Part shown: piece after piece, positions 23,455-32,785 of the stretch
How positions within the stretch are numbered: position 1 is the stretch's first letter
Layout of the letters: every line of letters starts with the position of its first letter
DNA from: Gnetum montanum
Taxonomy: Eukaryota; Streptophyta; Gnetopsida; Gnetales; Gnetaceae
NCBI GenBank assembly: GCA_015680685.1
Contig: MNCI01022695.1
Span: 82,372 to 136,932 of the forward strand
Reading direction: 5' to 3'
DNA: 54,561 bases
Notes under the pieces: model-generated
The model's input: the letters and a program-made list of their open reading frames with translations, nothing else
Databases searched by the model: none
Told to the model about the DNA's origin: nothing
Made by a program: the position numbers and the translations under genes

Positions 23455-23904
23455 TGTGTAGTTCTAACACCTTCACACCTTCATGCTTTCACGAGTAACG
23501 TGCTCCAATCTTTCGCTCTTCCTCTTTCTCTCTGTAATGGCTGAGAATTCAAATTCGCAATGGCCAACAGCCTGTTTTCAATGAGAACTGCTTACTTATA
23601 TGTGAAATTAACCGACTTGATGCCCGATTTTAGTGAAACCTACCCAAATGCTGGTGTCAGTATGAGCTGGAACCCAAAAATCAAGGCATTAATTATGATA
23701 GATATCACACACATTACGGTCTGAAATGACCCTAAACTATTGTATCTTATCTCCTCGTAATCAGGTCGCATTAATTACAAGCTGTTCATAGAGTTTAAAA
23801 TTCAGTTAGCTTTATGCTTAGTAACGTCACGTCACATCCTCTTAGACTAAACCAAGCGTTATGCGTTAAATACTTATCGCATCAAACTTAGCATCTTTCT
23901 AATT
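23455..23904. promoter_or_regulatory. Spacer between divergent antisense gene and pol
   Basis: About 450 bp separate the antisense start (23454) from the first open pol codons on the plus strand (about 23905). A CT-rich stretch (CTCTTCCTCTTTCTCTCTG, 23516-23540) lies in the antisense leader. No LTR, primer site or protease is present. A shared or bidirectional promoter is possible but not shown. Confidence 0.3.
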
Positions 23905-25104
23905 ACTCTCGTATTTGACAATTTTGCAGGATAATTGGCAGATGGACGAAATTTTATCTGCACCGCTAGTTTTAACAGGCCTACACGGTGAAATCATTAG
24001 ACAACTTGATCCAACACTAATAGAAACTAACCTTGCTCTTAATGACGCAACCATAGCCATGTCGGAAACATCTCTAGACTGACCAGAACAATTGACGCGC
24101 ACGCTAGATCTGGAAGCTGGAGATGTAACTGAAGACCCCCTCAACGAAGTCTCTGTGGTTACGCATAGGGATGAGACTAAAACTCTTAAGGTTAGTTCTC
24201 TATTAGACCAAAAGGCACATGACGACATAAAACAGGTCCTCCAGAATAATATCACGGTGTTTGCATGGTCATACGAGGATATGCCGAGACTAGACCCAAG
24301 GTTAATACAACAAAACATAATCATAGATCCCCATATCAAAGTTGTCAGACAGAAAGCATGAAAAATCAAGCCAGAATTCACGCAAGCAATACGTGATGAA
24401 ATCACTAAACTGTACCAGGATGGTTTTATTCGCGTGGTCAATTACTCAGACTAGGTATCCAACATTGTAGTTGTTTCCAAAAAGACCGGAGGGATACGCA
24501 TCTGCATAGACTTCCGAGACTTGAACAAAGCTACAATTAAGGATAATTTCCCATTACCGAGTATCGATCAATTGGTGGATACAATCGTTGGGCATGCACT
24601 TTTATCCTTCATGGATGGCTTCTCAGGCTACAATGAAATACGCATCAACCCAAAGCACCAGCTAACAATGACATTCATGACACTCTGGGGGACCTTTTGT
24701 TACACCATGATGCCTTTTGGGTTAAAAAATGCTGGAGCTATGTATCAACGAGCCATGACGTACATCTCTAGCGATTACCTCCTAGGGAGACTGAATGATT
24801 ATGTTGACGATATAGCTGTTAAGTCTATAAAGTCATAGGACCATTCAAAGGATCTGGAGTTAGTCCTTAAGAGATGTTCTAATACGACCTCCGGCTCAAC
24901 CTAAAGAAGTGCGTATTCGGAGTCAAAACCGGATGCATGCTGGGGTTTGTGGTATCGAAAAATGGTATACACGTAGATCTTGACAAAGTCAAAGCCATTG
25001 TTGAATTGACACCCCCTACAAATCTCAAGCAATTACGTGGATTGTAGGGGAGGTTACAGTTTATCAGGCGGTTCATCTCGAGACTAATAGATAAGTTACA
25101 CCCT
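23905..25104 (+). pseudogene. T1 pre-RT linker and reverse transcriptase
   Basis: The open stretch starts near 23905 and reaches the Tat-type FAWSYEDMPRLDP linker near 24260. The palm follows: KKTGGIRICIDFRDLNKA, LLSFMDGFSGYNEI, MPFGLKNAGAMYQRAMT, with YVDD at 24800-24811. In-frame stops occur at TGA 24078, TGA 24359, TAG 24453 and TAG 24836. A frameshift near 24870 moves the thumb (LNLKKCVFGVKTGCMLGFVV, LKQLRGL*GRLQFIRRF) to frame 1. The catalytic aspartates remain. No protease precedes it, so the 5' half of the polyprotein is lost or was replaced by the antisense-gene segment. Confidence 0.85.
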
Positions 25105-25680
25105 ATGAAACATTTTCTTAAAAAGGGGATTAGTTTCGAATGGACAGATGATTGTCAGCATGCGTTTGATAGCTTAAAACAAGAACTTCAACGCTTGCCA
25201 ATAGTTTTCCCACCGCAAAGGGATCAACCGTTTTACATCTACCTCGCAACTTTAGACATAGCCTTAGCTACATTACTCTATCAAAAAACGGATGATGGGT
25301 CAGAAGTACCCATCTACTACTTGAGTCATGCTCTATGTGTGTATGAAACGAGGTATAACAAAGTAGAGTGTAATTTCTTAGCGTTAGTATTTATGCTCAA
25401 GAAGTGTAAACATTACCTTTCTCATAGCCAGGTTAACATTATCTATAAAAATAACATCCTTAGGGCCATTATGCATAATCTATACGAAGGTAGTAAAATA
25501 GCTCGTTGGAAAGCTATCACGGTAGAATTCGATCTGCATTACATTGGTCAATCTTCAACGAAAGGCCAAGCGATAGCTGACCAATTAGTAACATCGCCTA
25601 TTGACAGTCAGGCAACCATAGAGCCTGATTTTCCAAATGAGCATGTACATAGCTTAAGCCCTATCATAACAGGCCCTGAA
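25105..25680 (+). pseudogene. T1 gypsy RNase H (gRH), catalytically degenerate
   Basis: The open frame from 25105 reads RT connection then FYIYLATLDIALATLLYQK, VPIYYLSHAL, YNKVECNFLALVFMLKKCKH and GQAIADQL. The fold is recognisable. Where an active gypsy RNase H has Asp in a TDAS-type turn, this has YLATLD, the usual state in Tat elements, whose gRH is thought to have been superseded by the acquired aRH. The frame continues directly into aRH. Confidence 0.8.
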
Positions 25681-26262
25681 GGAACATTATATTTCGACGG
25701 AGCTTCAATTGCCAGAGGCGGTAGTGCCACCACAGTTATTATGCTATCACCTGAGGATGTGCGTCTTCACACTTATCGCTTGACCTTTCCCTATACGAAC
25801 AATGTGGCAAAGTACGAGGGGCTCCTCAGGGGATTACACATTGCCAGAGAGCTTGATGTTCGAGACCTAGCAATTAGGGACGATTCGATGCTCATTATAA
25901 ATTAGATCACAGGAGTCTATGCCTGCAAGGCTGCACATTTACAGCCCTACTACGATATGGCTAAAGATCTTCTGAAGTGGTTCACGACCATCGATGCCCA
26001 ACACGTGCCACGCAATGATAACACACTGGCCGATGCACTGGCTACACTGTCTTTAAACATGCCATCACACCTGCTCGACACTTGTCTCGCCTTAATAACA
26101 GATTGTACAGGTTCTATCATTCAGGCGGTGCAAATATCTTCATTGCTTGAGGATAGAATGCCAGAATGGTATGACAACATTAAAACCTACCTCCTGCAAG
26201 GCAAGCCACCGCACGAATTGACACGCGCACAGAAAGATGTAATCCGCAAGCGAGCTAGGTAG
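25681..26262 (+). pseudogene. T1 archaeal/plant-type RNase H (aRH)
   Basis: LYFDGASIARGG (Asp codon 25696-25698), then FPYTNNVAKYEGLLRGLHIA, then RDDSMLIIN give the D/E/D plan. The domain ends with HVPRNDNTLADALATLS near 26000-26055. One TAG at 25903 interrupts it. The following segment to 26262 links to integrase. With gRH lacking its Asp and aRH keeping the D.E.D pattern, aRH was probably the working RNase H of the ancestor (inference). The position after gRH defines the standard Tat order, unlike G1. Confidence 0.8.
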
Positions 26263-26484
26263 TACGTCATCATAGGAGACAGTACTCTTTGTAGACGCTC
26301 TTTTGATGGCATGTTGCTTACTTGCGTTAACAAAGACCAAGCACAATGTATAGTTGGCGAGGTCCACGAGGGATTATGCGAAGGACACATAGCACCACGA
26401 GATATGGCTTCAAAAATTCGTAACTTAGGGTATTATTGGTCATACATGAAAAAAGATTATCTTACAAAGGTTAAAACATGCGAC
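26263..26484 (+). pseudogene. T1 integrase, N-terminal piece, cut by LINE L1
   Basis: HEGLCEGHIAPRDMASKIRN and YYWSYMKKDYLTKVKTC represent the HHCC zinc finger up to its first cysteine. The frame is then broken by LINE L1. The finger resumes at 32786 with KMCNTCQCYTNLIH. The repeated bases AAAACATGCGAC (26473-26484) and AAAATGTGCAAC (32786-32797) are the probable target-site duplication. Confidence 0.85.
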
Positions 26485-26874
26485 AGCAACAGCAGCGACT
26501 GCAGCGACGGCAACAGCAGCGACAACAACAACAGCGACAGCAGCGACGACAACAGCAGCGACGGCAGCGACTGCCGCAACGGCCGCTACGGTCGCCACAG
26601 CGGCCACTTTGGCGGCAACCACGGATGCGACTATGGCGGCTGCAACTGCGGCAGCGTCTACGGTGGAAGCAACCATGGCCGTGACTTAGGCGGCCGCGAC
26701 GGTTGGCATCGTGACCCCCATGGTTTTGGAAGCAAAGCTTCTTGGGACGGGTGCTTGCACAGCCGTGGCAATCCCGGCGACCACTGCACCGCGCGGGGCC
26801 ATCGAGGCTCACTCCCGTATCGACCACACCTTACTCCTTCGCATCTGTAACCCCCCACCGACGGCGTGCGTACC
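26485..26874 (+). repeat. Trinucleotide (CAG/GAC-like) repeat and Ala/Thr-rich leader of LINE L1
   Basis: From 26485 to about 26700 the sequence is an impure GCG/ACA/GCA triplet repeat. One plus frame encodes an almost pure Ala/Thr stretch to about 26690. It then runs through one TAG near 26690 to a normal-looking sequence (TVGIVTPMVLEAKLLG) up to 26931. It could be an N-terminal ORF1 extension or a 5' UTR repeat. Other ORFs here are shadows of the repeat. Confidence 0.6.
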
Positions 26875-28032
26875 ATGGAACGGAGCCTCATCGGTCGTTT
26901 CATCTCCCGGGGGAGCTGCCCCCGACTAGACCTGATTCGACGCTGGGCCAAGGAGCAGTGGAAACTGGAGGGCGTTACCGTCCAGAGCCTCTCAAAGAAT
27001 CTGCTCCTCTTTGTCCTCCCCTCCTTGCAGGCCTGCGACTCCGTCCTTCTTGGCGGACCTTGGTTCTATGGGGCCCAGGGTCTCGCATTGACCCCCTGGC
27101 GCCCCGTTGCCCACCGAGAACCCAATTTGTTCACCCGCACCCCTGTTTGGATCCGGGTGGCCAGTATCCCATGGGAGTTATGGGGCCTTGAGTTTCTACG
27201 AGAGGTGGCGGGGCATTTCGGCGAGTTCATCGCCTTCGACCTGGTTACGCGGTCGCTGGACCGGTTGGGATATGCCCACTTCTGTGTCTGGCGAAGCCTG
27301 GCCGCGACGGACCTTGTCCGGAAGGTCGTCTTAGAGCTTCTGGGGGGCGAGGAATCCCTCCAAGTTACCTACGAAAACCTCGACGGTGGGGACCGGCCCA
27401 TGCATAGCCCGGCCCCCCGCACGACCCAGCTGGGGGGGTGCGGCTGCTGTGGTAAGCTGGGCCACCATGAAGCACACTGTCGTTTTCGCAAGACCCGCTC
27501 GATTAACCCTTCCCGCCAGCTTTTCGAGGAGGGCAATTGGGTCATCATCGCCCGTAAGGGGCGACTACGGTCCCCGCCCTACAACCCCCCCCACCACGCC
27601 CACGNNNNNNNNNNNNNNNNNNNNNNNNNNNNNNNNNNNNNNNNNNNNNNNNNNNNNNNNNNNNNNNNNNNNNNNNNNNNNNNNNNNNNNNNNNNNNNNN
27701 NNNNNNNNNNNNNNNNNNNNNNNNNNNNNNNNNNNNNNNNNNNNNNNNNNNNNNNNNNNNNNNNNNNNNNNNNNNNNNNNNCCCCCCACTGGGGGAATGG
27801 GTTAACGTCGTTCGAAGGAGTGCCTGGACTCGACAGTACAATGCACCGCCGTCCCCCACTGAGGAGACTGGTTGCACCCCTGTGGTCTGTGAGGGGGAGG
27901 GATGCCCTAGCCGCCCGACCACGTCCCGCTCCAGAGGTCGACAAGCCCAGCGTCACATCGACTTGGGTCAACAATAGACTTTATGGGAGTTCTACCAGCG
28001 TCACCCCTCTGGTTGCACATGAAGATTCTTAG
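26875..28032 (+). pseudogene. LINE L1 ORF1: DUF4283 domain and CCHC zinc knuckle
   Basis: ATG at 26875 begins MERSLIGRFISRGSCPRLDL. The DUF4283 pattern follows (WAKEQWKLEG, LLLFVLPSL, GGPWFYG, LTPWRP, PVWIRVASIPWELW, LGYAHFCV). A CX2CX4HX4C knuckle (CGCCGKLGHHEAHC) lies at 27439-27480. The frame is open, apart from the N gap 27605-27781 (59 codons), to TAG at 28030. It overlaps the ORF2 start by 14 bases in another frame, a common LINE arrangement. ORF1 proteins of plant L1 elements bind element RNA. The uninterrupted frame contrasts with the broken ORF2. Confidence 0.8.
27605..27781. other. Assembly gap (177 N)
   Basis: An unresolved stretch inside LINE ORF1, flanked by C-rich sequence. Its length is a multiple of three but may be an estimate, so the frame across it is uncertain. 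Confidence 1.
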
Positions 28033-31000
28033 TTGGAATTGCAGGGGGTAGGGTATCCCCTATAAACGAAATACCCTGCGCAGTATTGTCCGAGAGGAAA
28101 ATTGTGACGTGGTCTGCCTCCAGGAAACCAAGCTGCAGGCTGCGGAATCCGGTCACCTCCAGTGGACAGACTGGACCACATACCTGCACCCCAGCCAGGG
28201 CCGGGCCGGCGGCCTGGCCATTCTTGCACGATCGGCTTCTACTCTGGTGGATGCCTCCTTATGGACCATCACGGTCCACCTCCACGCCCATGGGTTTTGG
28301 CTGACCAATTTCTATGGGGCGCAGGCGTGGGAGCTACGGCTCTAGGAGTTGAATCGGGTGGCCTCGCTGGTGCTGGACCACGACTCCTGGGTGGTTGTCT
28401 ATGACTTCAATCAGCGTCTGTACACATGGGAGAAATCTGGGGGGCCGCCCCCCGGGTGCGCCTGCTTTCATGGAGTTTCTTGAGCGCTCGTCTCTTGTTG
28501 ATCTGCCCATTGCGAACTGCCATTTCACCTGGAGTAACAAGCGGAAGGGGGCGCACCGGGTTCTCACCCGCATTGATCGTGTTTGTATGAGTTCTGCTCT
28601 CCTCCTTAGCGCCGCGATCACCGTGGCCGGGCAGGAGCGGGCTGCGTCTGACCACCGCTCGCTTGTGGTGTCTATTGGCCTGTCCCCGCCCCGGCCCCCA
28701 CGCCCCTTTCGGTTTGAACCTTCATGGCTATCCAAGCCGTGGATTCGCTCGCTGGTGGAAGATGTCTGGGCCAACTACCGACTAGGTCGGGTGGACCCTC
28801 GGACCTTCCTCAAAGAGGCTCTCCATCGGCTCAAGTGGGCCATCCGAGCCCTCCCGGTGGGGGAGAAGTTTTCGTTTCGGGCTAGCCACAAGTTGGTTCG
28901 GGTATAGCTCGGACGCATCCAGGCGCAGCAAGAGAATGGGGAGGACCTGCACACAGAGGAGATGCACCTCCTTCGCCAACTCCAGAGTCTCGATAGTGAG
29001 GAGGAGCTCTATTAGCGGCAACGATCCCAGGTTAGATGGCTTCGCGAGGGGGACCGGCATACGAAGTTCTTCTTCGCCATGGCAAAGACCCGGGGTGATA
29101 CCCACATTCGTAGCATCCGTTTCCAGGCTGGGGTGGTGGTTGCTGATCCACAGGGGATTGCTGACGAGCTCTCTGGCTACTGGGGGAGGATTTGGGCTAA
29201 GCACACCACCCTGCCCATCTTCGTCCCTGTGGTGAAGGTGCTCACGGCTGCGGACAATCAACGCTTTCTGGCCCCCTTCTCCCTGGCCGAATTGACCACC
29301 ACCATCAACAACATGCCAGGCGGTAAAGCGCAAGGTCCGGACGGCTGGTCTCTGGAGTTCTTCAAAGCTTTTATGGACATTGTGGGCCCCAATCTCCTAG
29401 ATGCTTTCAACGTCATGTTGGCCAGACGACAAGTACGGCGTGAGCTCAATTGCTCGCGCATCATCTGCAACCCCAAGCAGCTGAATGCACACCGCCCAGA
29501 GCACTTTCGCCCTATTCGTGTGTGCAATGTCCTCATCCGCATCTTCTCCAAACTTCTGGTCAATCGCCTAGGCCCCCTCCTGCCTAGGTTGGTTGGCCAC
29601 AATCAGGCGGGCTTTGTCCAGGATAGGACCCTCCAGGACCAGGTCATTCTTATGCAGGAGGTCATTCACTCCCTCCGCGCCATGTGGTTTCCGGGACTTT
29701 GTCTCAAGCTTGACATCGCGAAGGCCTACGACATGCTTAGTTGGAAGGCTCTTCGTGATATCATGCATAGGAAAGGTTTTGACCCTGGATTTATCTAGCT
29801 GTGTGTGCATCTCCAGTCCTCTGCTGGGTTCTCTTTTGACGTTAGGGGACGGCTCTGGGGCTTCTCCTCCCTTGGTCGAGGTCTGAGGCAGGGCGACCCC
29901 CTGTCTCCTTTGCTTTTCATCATTGTCATGGACCTTCTGCAGTCCTACTGTCGCGCCTCGGGAGTGGAGGGCCTTGAAATTGCAGGGGTAGCTTGCCGCG
30001 TTGAGCACTATGCAGATGATACCATGCTTCTTAGCCAGGCGGCAGTCCCGCAGGTCCAGTGTATCAACCTGGCTCTGTCCCGATTGGCTGCCGAGTTAGG
30101 CTTAGAAATCAACTGCACCAAGTCGGCGGTGCACTTCATTAATGTGGACCCGTAGGTGTAGCGCTGGGTTACACAAACTCTGAACGTGCAACCTGGGAAG
30201 AACACCGATACCTACCTGGGTATCCTGCTGTTCTAGTGGGGGCGGAACAATTCTTGGATCCCCCTCCTGGCCAAGCTTGAGCGCCGCATCAATCACTAGG
30301 CAAACCGATTCCTTACGTGCAAAGGCCGCCTCCTCGTGGCCACTGGGATCCTTGCGGCCACCTCATGCTTTGTGGCGGCGGTCGCCGTGCCCCCCGCTGC
30401 CATCATCCACCAGATCAACGCCCGGATCCATGGTTTCCTATGGCTGGGGGGGGCAAAGGGGGGAGCAAACTCCATCTTGTCAATTGGCATCGCGCGGCCC
30501 GTCCTCGTATGGAGGGGGGGCTGGGGGTCGCTGCGTTCGAGGATGAGTGTGCGATGGGGCAGCAGCGGCTGGTCCATCAGCTCACTCGTGCTCGGGGGGA
30601 GTGCAGTCAGTGGGGCCGTATCGTTCACCGGAAGTACACGCTCTGGATGTTTGGTCTGCATGTCTCAAGGCCTTGGGTGAGTCTCTGCCAGCATGTGCGG
30701 TGGATGTTGAATCTGAACTGGCTCCACCTCGAGCCGCGTGCTCTTTTGACCCATAAATAGCCCCCTAAGGACGGTTGGATGGCAGTTTGGCGTGGGCGGC
30801 TTCCCGAGAAAGTAAAAATCTTTCTTTGGCTGCTCAAATCCGCCGCGCTCCCCGTTCGTGTGTTCTTGTAGCAGCGCAGCGTCTTGCAGGACCCCACGTG
30901 TCCGCGTTGTGGCCACGACTCCGATACCCTTAACCACTTCATTTATGACTGCCCCTGCATGCACGCCACTTGGCGCGCATGCAGAAGAACCCCCTCGCGG

Positions 31001-31150
31001 CAATTTGACGGTGATTCCTGGTCGGTGCTTTTACTTTGGCATGCCTGGAAGGCGTGGAATCGCACTGTTTTCACTCACGCGGCTACCCCCCAGCAACTTA
31101 TCCAGCAGACTCGCCGGGCGTGGTGTGAGATTGTGGCCGCTATGGGGTAG
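28019..31150 (+). pseudogene. LINE L1 ORF2: APE endonuclease, reverse transcriptase, zf-RVT
   Basis: ATG at 28019 gives MKILSWNCRG, the APE endonuclease start. CLQETKL (Glu 28124-28126), LTNFYGAQ, DFNQ and SDHRSL (28647-28655) follow across frameshifts. The RT is at 29260-30155: GKAQGPDGWSLEFF, NQAGFVQDRTLQDQ, LRQGDPLSPLLF and YADD at 30009-30020, with one TAG at 29799. A zf-RVT domain is near 30784-31000 (CPRCGHDSDTLNHFIYDC). TAG at 31148 ends the reading. The enzyme nicks target DNA and primes reverse transcription there. The order is that of plant L1 elements. Several stops make it inactive. Confidence 0.85.
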
Positions 31151-32491
31151 ACGCCGACGTACGAGCCTGGCTGCGCGGACTTCCAGGCGGATGAGGAGTT
31201 GTGGCGGATGGTTTGCTAATGCGGATGGGACGCCTTACTGCAGCGGCTGGTCGGGGACCCTGACCTGTCTGACAACTCTTTCTTTACCAACTGGCGCGGC
31301 GATCAGACCTTCTTTCGTGGTCGTGTAATTCGCCTGACAGAGGCTGCTCTGGCCAACTACCTGGGGATCCCGGCTGCTGGGGAGATCATCCTGCCAACCT
31401 CCCGTGGCCTTCATAGCTCGACGACCTTTTTTGAGGGGCTTTCCCCGAGAACGCAGAGCCACCAGGTCCCTTGGACGTCCCTTCCGTGCCTTTGGGCTCA
31501 TGCTGCCGTCTTGGTCGAGCGCTTCTTTGTGCAGTCGGGGAATGTGTCCAAACTCCAGGGGCTGCATTTCACCTTCCTACGGTGCTTGAGGGAGGGCACT
31601 CGGGTAAACCTGCCACGTTTCTTCCTCGAGGTCCTCCGCCTTCAGCGGCGGGGTCGCTGTTCGGGGCTTATTTTGGCCCTCTGGAGGGTGGTGGGGTGCA
31701 GGGGGCACCGGGCCCGTCCTCTGCCCCCACTAGGGGCCGTCGCGCTGCCCCCTGCTTTCCCCCTTCCTCCACTCCGCGACGACGGGCCGTTCTCCACCTT
31801 TCCTGGGGTCGCCGATCCCACCGCAACCCTGCCCTCTCGCCCGACCCCCCCAGCGCCCCCCGCACTGGGAGGTGCAGCTTCAACAGGCGGTTGCTGTGGC
31901 TTGGGACGCCGAGCAACGGTCCTCGGAGAGTCGGTGGACCGAGGCCCTGGCCAAGTGGCGCGCCGACCACGATGCCCAGCTCCAAGAACAAGCCCAGCAG
32001 TTGAACAGGCAGCATACGCTCGCAATGGAGACCTTGCGTGCCCAGCTCACGGATGAGCTCCAGGACCGGATTAGGGAGGAACTGCGCCAGGAGGAGGCGG
32101 ACCGACAGGCCCAGGAGGCGGCGGCCCGGGAGGAGCAGGAACGTCTGCAGGAGGAAGAGGTGCAACGGCAACGGCAACTCCACTGGGCGATCAGCACAGC
32201 ACCCGCCAGTGGCTCAGGGGGGGGGTGGGGCGCTGCCCGTATAGCATCTTTGGAATTAGCTGTGAGAGCTCCTGGGGGGAGCTCAGATGGCACATCCGGC
32301 GCACGTCTGCTAGATTCCACCCGGATGCGGGGGACTCTTCACCGGACCGGCGTAGGCACGAGGCTCTTCTACAGGGATTTCAACAGGCCGTGAACTTCGT
32401 GGACACAGAGGACCATCGCGCCACCCTGGACCTGCTCCACGAGTTGGAGTTGCCTCGGTGTACCTGCCACCAGCTGCCGACCCACCCCTAG
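31151..32491 (+). pseudogene. LINE L1 extension: transposon-like domain, Pro-rich linker, coiled coil, J domain
   Basis: It lies in the same frame as the zf-RVT end, separated only by TAG 31148-31150. First, 31260-31690: TNWRGDQTFFRGRVIRLTEA, ALANYLGIPAAGE, WAHAAVLVERFFVQSG, VNLPRFFLEVL, a pattern like the putative plant transposon protein domain. Next a Pro/Ala/Arg linker to about 31860. Then a coiled coil at 31866-32190 (ETLRAQLTDELQDRIREELR). Last, 32237-32440: YSIFGIS, WGELRWHIRRTSARF, HPD (32318-32326), EALLQGFQQAVN, DHRATLDLL, matching J-domain helices I-IV around the HPD loop. Frames change at C7 (31845-31851) and G9 (32217-32225). J domains stimulate Hsp70 ATPase. Any role here is inference. 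Confidence 0.6.
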
Positions 32492-32785
32492 CCCCTCCCC
32501 CTGTTCTCTGTTGGTTTTGTCGCTGTTGTGGGGTTGTGCCCCCCCCTTTTTTTTCCTCCCGTCCCTTACTTCTGCGTTGTGGGTGCGCCCCCCCATGTTG
32601 GGGGTTTTTGAACGTCTGTACGGCTCCGTGGTTCGGCTGCCATGTTGGGGCTCGACCGGGTTTTTCACGTGATCTTTTGTGGATTTTCGGGGCCCCCCCC
32701 TCTTCGGGGTGGGCCACCCCCACTTGTACTTGTATAGTCATGTACCATTCTTTCAGTAATACATTCCCAAACATTCTCTCAAAAA
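32492..32785 (+). other. LINE L1 3' UTR and poly(A) tail
   Basis: GC-rich with long C, T and G runs (CCCCCCCC then T8 near 32540-32560), ending AACATTCTCTC and A9 at 32781-32789, where the tail merges with the target-site duplication. Confidence 0.7.

Larger units (their letters stand above)
26485..32785 (+). mobile_element. GC-rich L1-type LINE (L1) nested in T1 integrase
   Basis: About 6.3 kb, far more GC-rich than the flanks. It has a trinucleotide-rich 5' part, ORF1 (DUF4283 plus zinc knuckle), ORF2 (endonuclease, RT, zf-RVT), a C-terminal extension with coiled coil and J domain, a 3' UTR and an A9 tail (32781-32789, overlapping the target duplication). A 12-bp target-site duplication differs at three transition sites. 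Both flanks resume the integrase finger, so everything between was carried in one insertion, including the extension. The copy is near full length and decayed, with a 177-base assembly gap in ORF1. Confidence 0.9.

Noticed and set aside
23899-24441. 180-codon minus ORF opposite the T1 pre-RT region
   Set aside because: Shadow of the plus-strand pol, which shows the FAWSYEDM linker and RT motifs; the minus protein has no recognisable features.
26440-26951. Several Gln/Arg-, Ala/Val- and Cys/Arg-rich ORFs on both strands
   Set aside because: Shadows of the CAG/GAC-type triplet repeat in the LINE 5' part; only the Ala/Thr frame has a plausible continuation.
30277-30760. Overlapping plus ORFs in the LINE between RT and zf-RVT
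   Set aside because: GC-rich sequence gives long open frames in several registers; these are pieces and shadows of the frameshifted ORF2.
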